NCBI GenBank assembly: GCA_016719895.1
Contig: JADJYG010000005.1
Location: forward strand, 1 to 64,000
DNA: 64,000 nucleotides
Reading direction: 5' to 3'
Source: Saprospirales bacterium
GTDB lineage: Bacteria; Bacteroidota; Bacteroidia; Chitinophagales; Saprospiraceae
The stretch's first letter is position 1, and every line of letters begins with the position of its first letter. The translations under genes were made by a program, and so were the position numbers. Of this stretch, positions 33,535 to 41,501 are shown in pieces. The notes under the pieces were generated by a model that saw only the letters and a list, made by a program, of their open reading frames with translations, was not told where the DNA came from and searched no databases.

Positions 33535-35112
33535 TTCGGAGGTAAAGTGAACGTGTATCTTCGGAAAATTTTCCTGTACGGTTTGCAAAATCCACGCTGT
33601 TTCCGCTAAAAATACCAGGTTGCCGTGCGTATCGCGGGCAATGTCGCGCTTGCGGCGATCGAGAAACTCCTGCAGAGCCCTGGGGTCGTCGCTGGAGACC
33701 CAGCAGGCTTTGGCCAGGCTGACCGGCTCGTAGCGGCATTTAGCGCCGTATTCGCTTTCCAGGCGGTGCTGAATGACTTCGAACTGGAGTTGGCCGACGG
33801 TGCCGATGATACGCCGGCCGTCGCTTTGGCGGATGAACATCTGGGCTACGCCTTCGTCCATGAGTTGATCCAGGCCTTTGGCAAACTGCTTTTGCTTGAG
33901 CGGATCGGCGTTTTCCACATACCGGAACTGCTCGGGGCTGAACGAGGGGATGCCCTTGAAATGCAAGGTTTCGCCCTCGGTCAGCGTGTCGCCAATTTTG
34001 AAATTGCCCGAGTCATACAGGCCTACCACATCGCCTGGATAAGCCTCCTCCAGGAGGGTCTTTTTGCTGGCCATAAACATCGTGGGATTGGGAAACTTGA
34101 ACGCGCGCGCCAGGCGGATGTGGCGGTAGTTTTTATTCCGCTCGAAGCGGCCCGAGCATACGCGTACGAAGGCAATGCGGTCGCGGTGCTTGGGGTCCAT
34201 GTTGGCAAAAATTTTGAATACAAAACCGCTGAATGTATCCTCTTCGGGTTGTACGAGCCGTTCTTCGGTTTCGCGCGGGCGCGGGGTGGGCGCAATGTCG
34301 GTGAAGCAGTCGAGCAATTCCTTCACCCCGAAGTTATTGACAGCGGAGCCAAAAAAAACCGGGCAGATTTTGCCCTGCAGGTAGTCTTCCTTGTGAAATC
34401 CGGGGTATACGGTTTCTACCATTTCCACTTCATCGCGCAACTGGCGGGCCGGGCGCTCGCCGATGTGTTTTTCCAGGTCCGGGTGGTTCAGGTCTTCAAA
34501 AACGATAAGCGCCTCGTCTTCCTGTTTGCCATGCGGATTGAACAGGACCAGTTTGCGTTCGTACAGGTTGTACACGCCTTTGAAACGTTGTCCCATGCCG
34601 ATGGGCCACGACAAGGGCCTGACCCGCACGTTCAGTTTTTGTTCGATCTCGTCAAGCAGGTCAAACGCGTCTTTCCCCTCCCGGTCCATTTTATTGATAA
34701 AAAAAATGATCGGCGTATCGCGCATCCGGCACACCTTGGTCAGTTTTTCCGTTTGCGTTTCCACCCCTTTGGCTACGTCCACCACCACAATGGCCGAGTC
34801 CACGGCGGTAAGGGTGCGATAGGTGTCTTCGGCGAAGTCTTCGTGCCCGGGAGTATCCAGGATATTGATTTGCAGGCCTTTGTATTCAAATCCCATGACG
34901 GAGGTGCTGACCGAAATGCCGCGCTGGCGCTCGATATCCATGAAGTCGGACACCGTGCTTTTTTTGATCTTGTTGCTTTTGACAGCGCCGGCAGTCTGGA
35001 TGGCGCCGCCGAAGAGCAACAATTTCTCGGTCAGGGTCGTCTTGCCGGCGTCGGGGTGTGCAATGATGGCAAAAGTGCGGCGGCGGTGTAGTTCGGAAAG
35101 GAAACTGGACAC
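33508..35112 (-). CDS. prfC: Peptide chain release factor 3
   Basis: 534 residues, the normal RF3 length. GTPase motifs: P-loop AHPDAGKTTLTEKLL, G3 DTPGHEDFAEDTYR, G4 INKMDREGKDAFDLLDEIEQ. Also RF3-specific segments KSTVSDFMDIERQRGISVS and, toward the C-terminus, GTVGQLQFEVIQHRLESEY. RF3 removes RF1/RF2 from the ribosome after peptide release, hydrolysing GTP. Strong -7 promoter upstream; the 3' end overlaps the convergent small HTH gene. Confidence 0.97.
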   Translation of the reverse strand: MSSFLSELHRRRTFAIIAHPDAGKTTLTEKLLLFGGAIQTAGAVKSNKIKKSTVSDFMDIERQRGISVSTSVMGFEYKGLQINILDTPGHEDFAEDTYRTLTAVDSAIVVVDVAKGVETQTEKLTKVCRMRDTPIIFFINKMDREGKDAFDLLDEIEQKLNVRVRPLSWPIGMGQRFKGVYNLYERKLVLFNPHGKQEDEALIVFEDLNHPDLEKHIGERPARQLRDEVEMVETVYPGFHKEDYLQGKICPVFFGSAVNNFGVKELLDCFTDIAPTPRPRETEERLVQPEEDTFSGFVFKIFANMDPKHRDRIAFVRVCSGRFERNKNYRHIRLARAFKFPNPTMFMASKKTLLEEAYPGDVVGLYDSGNFKIGDTLTEGETLHFKGIPSFSPEQFRYVENADPLKQKQFAKGLDQLMDEGVAQMFIRQSDGRRIIGTVGQLQFEVIQHRLESEYGAKCRYEPVSLAKACWVSSDDPRALQEFLDRRKRDIARDTHGNLVFLAETAWILQTVQENFPKIHVHFTSELVQPGGRP

Positions 35113-35143
35113 GATAGGATAATTGTTAAATGGAAAACGGGCG

Positions 35144-35151
35144 CAAAAGTA
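35144..35151 (-). promoter_or_regulatory. -7 promoter element for prfC
   Basis: The minus strand reads TACTTTTG followed by CGCCC, a full -7 match about 32 nt upstream of the prfC ATG. It lies 33 nt from the start codon of the divergent AAA-like gene. Confidence 0.6.
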
Positions 35152-35183
35152 GGTAGATTATGTAGGAAAAGTGCAGTAGGCAA

Positions 35184-36881
35184 ATGTCTGCGCCGGAATA
35201 TAATCCGGCGCCATCCGATAAATCCGTTGGTGGCGTTGAAAACCGTTACCTTCGTGTTGCAAAAAAGCGTAATCCGTTGAAAGTATCTATCCCTCCTATA
35301 CATATTTTTCTGTATGCCTTGCCGCTGGTGGCGCTTGTCCTCTGGCTGGGTTTGCGCAACCGCCCCGACCCGGTTTGGCTGAAAGCGGGCGACCTGCTCC
35401 GCCAACCGGTCCAGCTCTTGCAGGATGTACCCGATTCGCTGCAGCAGCTATACTGCGAATGGAGGCGGCTGCCCTTTCGTGCCGGCGACTCCGCCGCGCT
35501 GCGGCTGGTGTCCAGGCCCACCCTTTCCGTCATCGAGTGGACTGGCTTCCGCCGGTTTTTCCAGGCGGCCACCCGCCAACGCAACCTGGTAGTCTCCGGC
35601 GTCACCGGCGCAGGAGGCACCAAACAAACCAGGCACGTCGCGCGCCTGCTCGCCAGCCGTCCGGAAAATATCCTGCTGATCGAATGCGCCCCCCAATTCG
35701 ACCTGGACTACCACAAAAAATATATTGGCGCTGAAACGAACGGCCGCTTTGTCCCGGGCGAGTTGTTGCGGTTTTGGGGCCGCTGCCACCAGGCGCCGGG
35801 CGAACACTTCGTCGTGCTGATCGATAATTTCGACAAGATCAACCCTGAAACGTTTTTTGGACCGGCACTTTGGGAAGCCATGAGCAGCCCGGGCGATTCG
35901 GCGTCGGTCGGCGGCAAGAACGTTCTTCCTCCGCCCAACTGCCACCTTTTTTCCGTGACCCACCTCGGCCCGGGCTCGCAGGTCGAGTTCAATGCCGAAC
36001 ATTTCAAACGCCTGGGCCAACCCTATATCCTGGAACCCAATGCGCGCGAGCTGCTCGAATACCTGCGACGCAAATGGGCCGGTTCGGCCGATACCACCCG
36101 TGTGGCAGCGCTGGCCGACACCGCCAATATGCAGCGGTTTTTGTTCTATTTCCTGAAGACCAACGCCGTGTTGCGCGAACAACACGGCAAAGGCTATGAA
36201 TTGGGCCAGGGCAGCACCGTCCGCGATTATTTCCTCAAACGCGACCTCCCCGAACTGAAACGCACCTACCTCAGCCACCTCAACGCCCTGCGGCGCACCC
36301 GTCAGATCACGGAAGCCAACTTCCAGGCGATGGACTTTACCGTGCGTACCGGCGGCCTCGAGCCCAACTCCAGCTTCCTGGCCCGCCAGGTCCAATACCT
36401 GGAGGATACCGGCTACCTGGTGGAGATCACAATGGTGGCTACCACGGCCCTGCTCACCTTTCTGGCCGGCTGGTGGGTATTCCGCCGCCGCGAACAGCTC
36501 ATCCGGCTGTACGGCGAACGGGCTCAACAGGTGTACCTGGGTTTTGAAAAACAATTGATCAGCGCCGATGCCGCCGCCCGCCGGCTGGAGGAGATCAAAA
36601 CCGAGGTGGATAGCCTGGTCATGCGGCGGCGGCTTAACTACACCGAAGGACTGTATTTTTTGGCCTTCGTGGAAGATAAAGTCAAACGTATCGAGTTTGC
36701 GCGCAATGTGACGCAAAACTTCCTGGAACTGTTCAACACCTTTATGGAAGACAACCTGCTGACCGAAAGCGAGTACACCAAACTACTGCAATTCCTGCAA
36801 ACCATCCGCCATAAAATCCCGGAAGAGACGTACGAACGCTTCCGGGAGAAGGTAGAACGGGCATACGCAGCCAACAACTGA
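35184..36881 (+). CDS. AAA/P-loop-like two-TM membrane protein with degenerate Walker A
   Basis: 565 residues. A transmembrane helix near 40-58 (IFLYALPLVALVLWLGL) is followed by a soluble P-loop-like domain (about 130-330): VVSGVTGAGGTKQTRHVARL stands where the Walker A should be but lacks the canonical GK(S/T), while FVVLIDNFDKI matches a Walker B. A second transmembrane helix is near 415-435 (TMVATTALLTFLAGWWVF), then a long coiled, charged C-terminal region (LISADAAARRLEEIKTEVDS). The layout suggests a membrane scaffold or a signalling NTPase with reduced or no ATP hydrolysis. I do not recognise a named family. It diverges from prfC. Confidence 0.75.
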   Translation: MSAPEYNPAPSDKSVGGVENRYLRVAKKRNPLKVSIPPIHIFLYALPLVALVLWLGLRNRPDPVWLKAGDLLRQPVQLLQDVPDSLQQLYCEWRRLPFRAGDSAALRLVSRPTLSVIEWTGFRRFFQAATRQRNLVVSGVTGAGGTKQTRHVARLLASRPENILLIECAPQFDLDYHKKYIGAETNGRFVPGELLRFWGRCHQAPGEHFVVLIDNFDKINPETFFGPALWEAMSSPGDSASVGGKNVLPPPNCHLFSVTHLGPGSQVEFNAEHFKRLGQPYILEPNARELLEYLRRKWAGSADTTRVAALADTANMQRFLFYFLKTNAVLREQHGKGYELGQGSTVRDYFLKRDLPELKRTYLSHLNALRRTRQITEANFQAMDFTVRTGGLEPNSSFLARQVQYLEDTGYLVEITMVATTALLTFLAGWWVFRRREQLIRLYGERAQQVYLGFEKQLISADAAARRLEEIKTEVDSLVMRRRLNYTEGLYFLAFVEDKVKRIEFARNVTQNFLELFNTFMEDNLLTESEYTKLLQFLQTIRHKIPEETYERFREKVERAYAANN

Positions 36882-36887
36882 ATTGCG

Positions 36888-36945
36888 GACAGGATTTTTG
36901 GTGTTGGGACAGAATTTTCAGGATTTGCTCCGGATGAACAGGGGT
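36888..36945 (+). repeat. CAGGATT-rich tract after AAA-like gene
   Basis: Begins 6 nt after the stop codon, oriented sense to the gene, with GGACAGGATT, TTCAGGATTTG and related words. It leads directly into repeat B. Confidence 0.6.
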
Positions 36946-37319
36946 TTTTGCCGTAGAGTATTCAGACGAAGATTTTCAGGATGAAAAGGAGAATAGTAAT
37001 GACCAAAAAAATCGTGGCTCATGTGCCTTATTGACTGAAAATCGAATGTAAAGCTACCAGCCCGTTGGGAATATGAGCCAAAATCGTACTGTTTCGTGAA
37101 ATCCGACGGCAATTATCGGTTTACAGATAGTTCTTATATGACAGACCGCGAAGCAGTGATTCTCGCTTTGCCTTTAACCACCGATTCTCTGGGGACTTGT
37201 CATGTTGGAAACAGCCACACAAGCCAAATTTTATGCTGGAATGTTGGCTTGTGTGGCTGTTTCCAACATGACAAGCCCCCGTTAACGTGAAGAATTGGTG
37301 CAAACCGAGAATTGCTGAC
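36944..37319. repeat. Intergenic repeat B, inverted copy of repeat A
   Basis: Reverse complement of 24934-25271 over most of its length, including the words GTAATGACCAAAAAAATCGT and GAGAATTGCTG. Its 32-bp perfect hairpin (37196-37227 and 37244-37275, starting CTTGTCATGTTGGAAACAGC) has a 16-nt loop. The segment with CGATTTTGGCTCATATTCCC (read on the minus strand) is placed on the other side of the hairpin than in copy A, so the repeat is modular. Confidence 0.85.
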
Positions 37320-37507
37320 CGCGAAGCGGTCAAATTTGAATAGCCCCGGGTGAAACCTGGGGACAAAAGGGTAAATATTTAACAACCGCGTAGCGGTTGA
37401 ATTTTGGTTTAAATTGTTGATGTTCAACCGCTTCTCGGTTAGTTCTTGGGCCGAACACCTACCCCGAGTGAAATTCGGGGCTATTCAAATTCGACCGCTT
37501 TGCGGTC
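37317..37507. repeat. Nested palindrome
   Basis: Outer arms GACCGCGAAGCGGTC (37317-37331) with GACCGCTTTGCGGTC (37493-37507); each arm is itself a near-palindrome. Further in, TTTGAATAGCCCCGGG pairs with CGGGGCTATTCAAAT, then AACCGCGTAGCGGTTGAA with TTCAACCGCTTCTCGGTT. No coding sequence. Confidence 0.7.
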
Positions 37508-37567
37508 TTTGCAGATTACAACTTTTTACAAACCGGGAATTGCCAGGAATCCGATTATATAAATAAT

Positions 37568-37648
37568 AATCCTGTCGATCCTGAGCGATCCTGTCGCATG
37601 CCTCTACGGAAGCAAAATCCTGTCCGCACTCAAAAAATCCTGTCGCTA
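37568..37648 (-). repeat. CAGGATT-rich tract at pirin 3' end
   Basis: Five CCTG words, four of them full ATCCTG (CAGGAT on the minus strand), plus CTCTACGG, ending 11 nt from the pirin stop codon and oriented sense to pirin. Confidence 0.65.
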
Positions 37649-37658
37649 GCCGGCCTGC

Positions 37659-38417
37659 TCAGGCGTCTGCCCGCCGCAGCTGCGTGTACGTCCGGTACCC
37701 AGGGTCGGCCGGTGAGGCCAGGAGGAATAATTTGGCGTCCGTCGGGGTATTTAGTTCCAGGGCACTGGCTTCCGATACCAGTACAAAGTCGAATTGCCGG
37801 GCAGCAGCGCCGTTGATGGTCAGTTCGCCATCCAGCACATACACCGAGTATATATTAGCGGTATTCCCTTCCAGATGATGCAGCCCCCCGGCCAGATCGA
37901 TCTGCCGGACTTCTACTCCCGGGGTATCCATCCGGAAGGGACTGCCCGGGCCGACCAGCGTCCGGATAGTCGCTCCGCCTTGGGTGATCACAGGAAAGTC
38001 GGCACTGCGGTAGTCGTCGTAGCTGGCTGGTTTTTCCAGGGTTTTGGTCAAATCCGGATCAAACCATATCTGGAACATTTCGGCGTCTTTTCCCATCCAT
38101 TCCGAATGACTGATCCCGTTTCCGGCCCGTATAATCTGTACGTCGCCGGCCTGTAGCGGGCGCCATTCGCGCAGTTTGGTGTCGAAGTGCCGGATTTCAC
38201 CGGCCAACACAAACGAGCATATTTCGAAGCCCTGGTGGGGGTGTAACCCGATTGTGCTGTCAGTAACCGCGCGGGCATGCGCCCAATAAAACAAATTGGA
38301 ATACGGGCGGATACCGGAGTGGTCCTGCGGAAAACCTATAGGTTTGTTTTCCACAATTTCCCCGCCGTTGAAAGCGCCCCGGCCTTGTTTTTCTTTTGGT
38401 ATTACCTGAACGGACAT
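37659..38417 (-). CDS. Pirin family protein
   Basis: 252 residues, a bicupin. The N-terminal cupin carries metal-ligand candidates in TIGLHPHQGFEICSFVLAGE and a Glu/His further on (GISHSEWMGK). The C-terminal cupin is visible in GLHHLEGNTANIYSVYVLDG. Pirins bind Fe or Ni/Cu; some are quercetinases or redox sensors, and the role is not resolvable here. An 18-bp palindrome sits about 26 nt upstream of its start in the divergent promoter region. The 3' end is adjacent to a CAGGATT tract. Confidence 0.9.
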   Translation of the reverse strand: MSVQVIPKEKQGRGAFNGGEIVENKPIGFPQDHSGIRPYSNLFYWAHARAVTDSTIGLHPHQGFEICSFVLAGEIRHFDTKLREWRPLQAGDVQIIRAGNGISHSEWMGKDAEMFQIWFDPDLTKTLEKPASYDDYRSADFPVITQGGATIRTLVGPGSPFRMDTPGVEVRQIDLAGGLHHLEGNTANIYSVYVLDGELTINGAAARQFDFVLVSEASALELNTPTDAKLFLLASPADPGYRTYTQLRRADA

Positions 38418-38442
38418 CTTGTTTTTCTTTCAGATGAAAAAA

Positions 38443-38460
38443 TAAGTGTTGTAACACTTA
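38443..38460. promoter_or_regulatory. Candidate operator palindrome between pirin and BNR-repeat gene
   Basis: TAAGTGTTGTAACACTTA: two perfect 8-bp arms with a 2-nt centre. It lies 26 nt upstream of the pirin ATG and 7 nt upstream of the TACTTTTG element of the divergent gene, where a repressor would block both promoters. GTGTTNNAACAC-like palindromes are typical of winged-helix regulators (HxlR/MarR type). Confidence 0.55.
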
Positions 38461-38466
38461 GCCCGG

Positions 38467-38474
38467 TACTTTTG
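38467..38474 (+). promoter_or_regulatory. -7 promoter element for BNR-repeat T9SS gene
   Basis: TACTTTTG, full -7 match, with a TTG 18 nt upstream at 38449-38451 as possible -33, giving a leader of about 75 nt before the ATG at 38555. Confidence 0.55.
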
Positions 38475-38554
38475 TTCGCTTCAGACAAATTCGACCGCCG
38501 GGATAGGGGATATTTCCGGGCGGGCCTTAATTTGGCAGCCAAATGTATTCAGGT

Positions 38555-41311
38555 ATGAAAAAAATTGTACTGTTATTGATATTGGCTGGTATGGCTGCCG
38601 GCTTGTTTTGGCTCCGGCCCGCCTGCTGCCCGGGCGAAAAAGCACCGGCGCTGCGCCTTCCCGGCGGCCCGCATACGGAGAACCGCGCCCAACGCGAAGC
38701 CTGGGAACTTGAGCGCCTGGCTGATCCGGCCACGGGCAGGATACCGGAGGGAATCGGGTTTTTCGAACGGCATTTTGTGTCGAAACTGCCGCAGGCCGTA
38801 GCCGTGCGTTCGGGTGGCGATTGGGTATCGCGCGGTCCCTGGAATTACGGTGGCCGTACCCGCGCGCTGGCGATCGACATCGCCGATGAAAACCGGCTGC
38901 TGGCCGGCGGCGTGTCGGGCGGCATGTGGCTGAGCGAAGACGGCGGCCAATCCTGGGCGCGCCGCACACCGCTCGACGCCGTGCCTAGTTGCGTGAGTGT
39001 GGCGCAAGACCCCCGCCCGGGAAGGACCGGTACCTGGTACTATCTTTCGGGCGAGCTATATGGCAACAGCGCCGGCGCCACCGGGGCGTATTATTTCGGC
39101 GACGGTTTGTATAAAAGCACGGACGGCGGCTTCAGCTGGGCGCAGGCAACCTCCACTTCCGCCGGCAATCCCCAGGTATTTACCACACCATATCAGACCG
39201 GTTGGCGGGTTATCACCAGCCCAACCGACAGCGCCGACGTGGTGTACATGGCCCTCTATGGCGGTATTTACCGCAGCGCAGACGGCGGCGCATCGTGGAA
39301 TATCGTACTGGGTACCGGCGACTTGTCCAGCGGAGCATATTTCACCGATATTGCCAGCACGTCCACCGGCATACTCTACGCCACCCTGAGCAGCGATGGC
39401 GTGCAGGGCGGCATTTGGCGCAGCGTCAACGGCACACAATGGACCAATATTACGCCCACCGGTTTTCCGGCCGTGTATGATTGTATGGTTATCGGGATCA
39501 ATCCGAACAACGAAAGCGAAGTCTACTTCCTGGCAGCCACACCTGGCAGCGGGCACTACAACTATTATATCAGCGGCGACGATTGGAGCAGTCTGTGGAC
39601 GTATACCTACCTGGGCGGCAGCGGCAGCGGCGTCAACGGCCTGTGGGAAAACCGCTCCCAAAACCTGCCCGGCGCCGGCACCCAGTTCGATCGCTTTGCG
39701 GCGCAGGGCGGCTACGACCTGGTCGTGCGCGTTCAACCCGGCACCAACCACGTGTTTGTGGGCGGCACCAGCATCTGGCGCTCCACCGACGGGTTCAGCA
39801 CGCCCAACCATACCACCCTGATCGGCGGCTACAAACCCGGCACCGACCTGCCCTTTTTCGAGCTGTACCCCAACCACCACCCGGATATCCATGATCTGCT
39901 GTTTCTGCCTTCCGACGCCAATGTGCTGCTCTCTGCCACCGACGCCGGCGTGCACCGCACCAACGATGCCAATGCGCCGGTAGTGGAGTGGATCAGCCTG
40001 AACCGCGGGTATCAGACCACCCAATTCTACACGGCCATGATCGAACACAGCACGCCGGGCGACCCCGTCATTCTGGGCGGCTTGCAGGACAATGGCAACC
40101 TGATCGTGCCCAACGCCGACCCCGGGCAACCCTGGAAACAAACCATCAATGGCGACGGCGGCTTTGGCGCTATTGCCGACGGCCGGAGTTTTTACGTCGT
40201 TTCGGCACAAAGCGGCGGCGCCAAGGTAGTGAAATGCACCATCGACGATGCCGGCAACGTGACCGCTTTTCGCCGGATCGATCCTGCCGGCGCCCCCGAA
40301 AGTGCGTATGCCTTTATTAATCCCCTGGCCATCGACCCCTCCGACCAGAATATCCTGTACCTCCCGGCCGGTCGCCGGCTGTACCGGCAAAGCGAGCTGG
40401 GCAATATTGCGCTGACAAACGCCTGGGACTCTATCGCGCAGGGCTGGACGATGTTCCCCGATACCACCCTGGGCAATATCACTGCCCTGGGCGTTTCCAC
40501 CCGCAATCCCGCCCACCGTGTGTACGTGGGTACCTCGGCCCGGCGGATTTACCGCATTGACAATGCACATACCGGCACGCCGGCCATGGCGCAGCTGACC
40601 AATACCTCCGTCAGCAACAGCGCCTTTGTCTCCTGCGTTGCCGTCGATCCCGACAATGCCGACCGGGTCGTAGCCGTGTACTCCAACTACGCTATTTACA
40701 GTATTTTTCTTTCCGTAAATGGCGGGCAGAGCTGGAAAAAAGTGGGGGGCAACCTCGAAGTCAATACCGGCGGCGGCGGCGCGGCGCCGTCTATCCGCTG
40801 GATTAGCATCCTGCCACTCCCGGACGGCAGCCGGAAGTATTTCTGCGCCACCAGCGCCGGTTTGTTCAGTGCCGACACCCTGAAGGAGCATACCGTGACC
40901 TTGCCTGGAACCCAGTGGAAAATGGAAGCCCCCGGTCTTATCGGCAGCTCGGTGGTGAACTTCGTGGACGTGCGCCCGGCAGACGGGCTGGTCGTGGCCG
41001 CCACGCACGGCTCCGGTATGTTTTCGGCCAATTTTATGCCTGCAGTCGGAAATTTCGAGCCCACTCTGCCGGCGGATATCCGGGTGTTTCCCAACCCGGC
41101 GACGGACCAGGTCCGGTTTGAGTTTCCGGATCATACCGGCAATACCGTCCGGCTTCGCCTGTTCGATTTGCAGGGCCGGTTGGTCCGCCAAACCAGCTGG
41201 TCGGGCGGCGCCGGAAGATTATCGTTGGAAGGGCTGGCAAGTGGCGTTTACCTCTACGAGCTCAGCGGGGAAGGCTGGAAAACCTCCGGGCGGTTGGCCA
41301 GGGCCCGCTAA
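38555..41311 (+). CDS. VPS10/BNR-repeat secreted protein with T9SS type A sorting domain
   Basis: 918 residues starting MKKIVLLLILAGMAAGLFWL, a signal peptide or anchor. It has repeated Asp-box (SxDxGxTW-like) motifs characteristic of sortilin/sialidase-type propellers: GGMWLSEDGGQSWARR, LYKSTDGGFSWAQAT, IYRSADGGASWNIV, IFLSVNGGQSWKKV. The C-terminal 80 residues are a VFPNPATDQVRFEF sorting domain ending in TSGRLARAR. Such WD40/YVTN/BNR proteins of Bacteroidetes are secreted by T9SS; enzymatic activity is uncertain since the Asp boxes are structural. Palindrome and promoter lie upstream. Confidence 0.87.
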   Translation: MKKIVLLLILAGMAAGLFWLRPACCPGEKAPALRLPGGPHTENRAQREAWELERLADPATGRIPEGIGFFERHFVSKLPQAVAVRSGGDWVSRGPWNYGGRTRALAIDIADENRLLAGGVSGGMWLSEDGGQSWARRTPLDAVPSCVSVAQDPRPGRTGTWYYLSGELYGNSAGATGAYYFGDGLYKSTDGGFSWAQATSTSAGNPQVFTTPYQTGWRVITSPTDSADVVYMALYGGIYRSADGGASWNIVLGTGDLSSGAYFTDIASTSTGILYATLSSDGVQGGIWRSVNGTQWTNITPTGFPAVYDCMVIGINPNNESEVYFLAATPGSGHYNYYISGDDWSSLWTYTYLGGSGSGVNGLWENRSQNLPGAGTQFDRFAAQGGYDLVVRVQPGTNHVFVGGTSIWRSTDGFSTPNHTTLIGGYKPGTDLPFFELYPNHHPDIHDLLFLPSDANVLLSATDAGVHRTNDANAPVVEWISLNRGYQTTQFYTAMIEHSTPGDPVILGGLQDNGNLIVPNADPGQPWKQTINGDGGFGAIADGRSFYVVSAQSGGAKVVKCTIDDAGNVTAFRRIDPAGAPESAYAFINPLAIDPSDQNILYLPAGRRLYRQSELGNIALTNAWDSIAQGWTMFPDTTLGNITALGVSTRNPAHRVYVGTSARRIYRIDNAHTGTPAMAQLTNTSVSNSAFVSCVAVDPDNADRVVAVYSNYAIYSIFLSVNGGQSWKKVGGNLEVNTGGGGAAPSIRWISILPLPDGSRKYFCATSAGLFSADTLKEHTVTLPGTQWKMEAPGLIGSSVVNFVDVRPADGLVVAATHGSGMFSANFMPAVGNFEPTLPADIRVFPNPATDQVRFEFPDHTGNTVRLRLFDLQGRLVRQTSWSGGAGRLSLEGLASGVYLYELSGEGWKTSGRLARAR

Positions 41312-41357
41312 ATTTACGATTTCTTCTGCGAAAACCTTTTGAATTGCCTATTTTGCC

Positions 41358-41365
41358 TATATTTG
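41358..41365 (+). promoter_or_regulatory. -7 promoter element for secDF
   Basis: TATATTTG, full match, with TTTTG at 41336-41340 at the expected -33 distance. The leader to the ATG at 41502 would be about 130 nt. Confidence 0.6.
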
Positions 41366-41501
41366 CGCACTTTTTTCAAAACGGTGTTTGAACTGGCCCG
41401 GAACTGTCCCGACGGATTTTTCAGGCGAACAAACCCGGGCCCGCTTCCGGGCGCTAAAAATTAACTCATTCGATTAATCACTTACTAGTTATTCCAGAGG
41501 T

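Noticed and set aside
24934..37319. Composite transposon carrying the RiPP cluster between inverted repeats A and B
   Set aside because: The bracketed block includes housekeeping prfC, no transposase is present, and the repeats resemble a dispersed family at other convergent junctions.
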